Below are positions 31,886 to 32,945 of a stretch of DNA of 32,945 bases, piece after piece. Made by a program: the position numbers and the translations under genes. A model generated the notes under the pieces. That model ran no database searches, was not told where the DNA came from, and worked only from the letters and a program-made list of their open reading frames with translations. This DNA is from Gammaproteobacteria bacterium (GTDB lineage: Bacteria; Pseudomonadota; Gammaproteobacteria; Xanthomonadales; Rhodanobacteraceae). The stretch is taken from assembly GCA_004295005.1 (NCBI GenBank), contig SHNG01000195.1, positions 1 through 32,945 on the forward strand. The letters run 5' to 3'. Position 1 is the first letter of the stretch, and each line of letters starts with the position of its first letter.

Positions 31886-32945
31886 ATGCGGAAATTGCCG
31901 AAACCAAACGGGGGGGTGTGCGCCAAGACCGTTTCCATGCGTTGCCCGTTGTTGGCTCTTTGTGCCCTGGCATCCGTGCCGGGCGTGGCTCAAGACAGGT
32001 TCCAATCCATTCCGGAGGCTGCCACCTCGGCAGAGGTGCGTGTGGTGATGCCGGATGGCCGGATCACCCACCGGCAATTCGATCGCGCCGCAGAAATCGC
32101 CAAGGGACCACGGCATTGGCTGGGAACGTCACCCGCCGATGGCCTGTATCGCTATGAGATCCGCTTTGCCCAGGCCCTGAGTGAAGTCCAGCGGGCGGCT
32201 GCAGCGCAGGCGCGCGCAGAGGGCGGCACCGCATCCGTCGAGGGCATGCCGGAAGCACTGGCAGCGGTTTTCGGCAGCTTTCGCGTGCAGGGTGGCGAGA
32301 TTCAGTCGCAAACCGGCATCGAAACGAATGCGACCGCAGCTCGACCCAAGAGTGGCGAGACGCCCAACGACCAGGTGATCCCTGACGACCTGATTGTACA
32401 GAGCAGCCTCTGTGTCGGACTCGATTGCGTGAACAACGAGAGTTTCGGCTTCGACACCATCCGCATGAAGGAAAACAACACGCGCATCAAGTTCGAGGAC
32501 ACCTCCACGGGCACCTTTCCCGCCGATGACTGGCAGTTGACGGCCAATGACGATGCGAGCAACGGCCTCAACCGGTTCTCGATCGAGAACATAACGGCGG
32601 CGACCGTGCCGTTCACGGTGCAGGGCTCGGCACCCAACAACAGCCTGTATATCAATGCGAATGGCGATGTGGGGCTGGGTACGGCAGTGCCTGGTCTGAA
32701 ATTGAGCCTGAGTGACACAGACACACCCTCGATACGCCTGGAGCAGACGGGTGCGGGCGGAATCACGCCGCAGACCTGGGACATGGCCGGCAACGAGGCC
32801 GGTTTCTTCGTGCGCGACGTGACCGCGGGCAGCCTGCTGTCGTTCCGCATTCGGCCGGGGGCACCCGGCAGCAGCTTGGACATTGCTGCAAACGGCAATG
32901 TCGGAATCGGGACCGGCAATCCGCAGGCCAAACTGCACGTGGCAG
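31886..32945 (+). CDS. exported VGIGT-repeat, tail-fibre-like protein (3' end beyond window)
   Basis: The frame is open from ATG 31886 to the window end, at least 353 codons. A signal peptide (about MRCPLLALCALASVPGVA, cut before QDRF) lies within the first 40 residues; the ATG at 31937 is an alternative, but GGGA lies five bases before 31886. A variable N-terminal region is followed by SLCVGLDCVNNESFGFDTIR, IKFEDTSTGTFPADDWQLTA and NGDVGLGTAVPGLKLSL, then SIRLEQTGAGG, WDMAGNEAGFFVRDVTAGS and NGNVGIGTGNPQAKLHV. The N-G-x-V-G-[IL]-G-T-x-x-P-x-x-K-L repeat and layout are shared with tail-fibre-like secreted proteins that often end in a self-cleaving S74 chaperone domain. That end is not in view. 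It is divergent from the kinase gene. Confidence 0.8.
   Translation, partial: MRKLPKPNGGVCAKTVSMRCPLLALCALASVPGVAQDRFQSIPEAATSAEVRVVMPDGRITHRQFDRAAEIAKGPRHWLGTSPADGLYRYEIRFAQALSEVQRAAAAQARAEGGTASVEGMPEALAAVFGSFRVQGGEIQSQTGIETNATAARPKSGETPNDQVIPDDLIVQSSLCVGLDCVNNESFGFDTIRMKENNTRIKFEDTSTGTFPADDWQLTANDDASNGLNRFSIENITAATVPFTVQGSAPNNSLYINANGDVGLGTAVPGLKLSLSDTDTPSIRLEQTGAGGITPQTWDMAGNEAGFFVRDVTAGSLLSFRIRPGAPGSSLDIAANGNVGIGTGNPQAKLHVA

Overview
The window is GC-rich and gene-dense. It looks like a chromosomal segment of a gammaproteobacterium, most likely Lysobacterales/Xanthomonadales (Rhodanobacteraceae- or Dokdonella-like). The evidence for this placement is the overall gene content, a secreted protein ending in the short LIFAHGFE tail, a UbiM-type ubiquinone hydroxylase, and many REP-like intergenic palindromes. 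The placement is inference, because no rRNA or other marker gene is present.

Region 1 (1-3.8 kb, + strand) holds three exported proteins: a small hypothetical periplasmic protein, a right-handed beta-helix protein, and a lipoprotein with five Asp-boxes and a sialidase-like fold. Region 2 (3.85-11.4 kb, - strand) is a tightly packed seven-gene operon. Its order is ECF sigma factor, zinc-binding anti-sigma factor, subtilisin-like S8 protein, decaheme c-type cytochrome (ten CxxCH motifs), MtrB/PioB-type outer-membrane barrel, diheme c4-type cytochrome and cupredoxin. This looks like a porin-cytochrome electron conduit with two periplasmic carriers under a dedicated envelope-signalling switch. 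A TorF-like outer-membrane protein is transcribed divergently at 11.5-12.3 kb.

Region 3 (12.4-21.35 kb, - strand) is a sugar-catabolic operon. Its order is AgaS-like isomerase/deaminase, ROK kinase, GatZ/KbaZ-family protein, exported GH35 beta-galactosidase, NagA-type deacetylase and a sugar-porter permease with a large periplasmic insertion. The set fits N-acetylgalactosamine (GalNAc) or Gal-GalNAc use. Tagatose-6-phosphate kinase and the catalytic KbaY/GatY aldolase are absent, so the GatZ-like protein may do a different job here. A VapBC toxin-antitoxin pair with a palindromic candidate operator follows the permease.

Region 4 (21.35-23.95 kb) contains ubiM, bracketed by two related composite REP elements. 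Beyond it lies a graveyard of repeats and a YqaJ-type phage recombinase fragment broken by a stop codon. Region 5 (23.95-27.5 kb, + strand) holds a Fic-family protein translationally coupled to dusA, then a FadL-type outer-membrane transporter. Region 6 (27.5-32.9 kb) holds more mobile palindromes and a - strand pair: a membrane Ser/Thr kinase and an exported proline-rich protein. A divergent exported protein with beta-structured VGIGT/AKLHV repeats runs off the window end.
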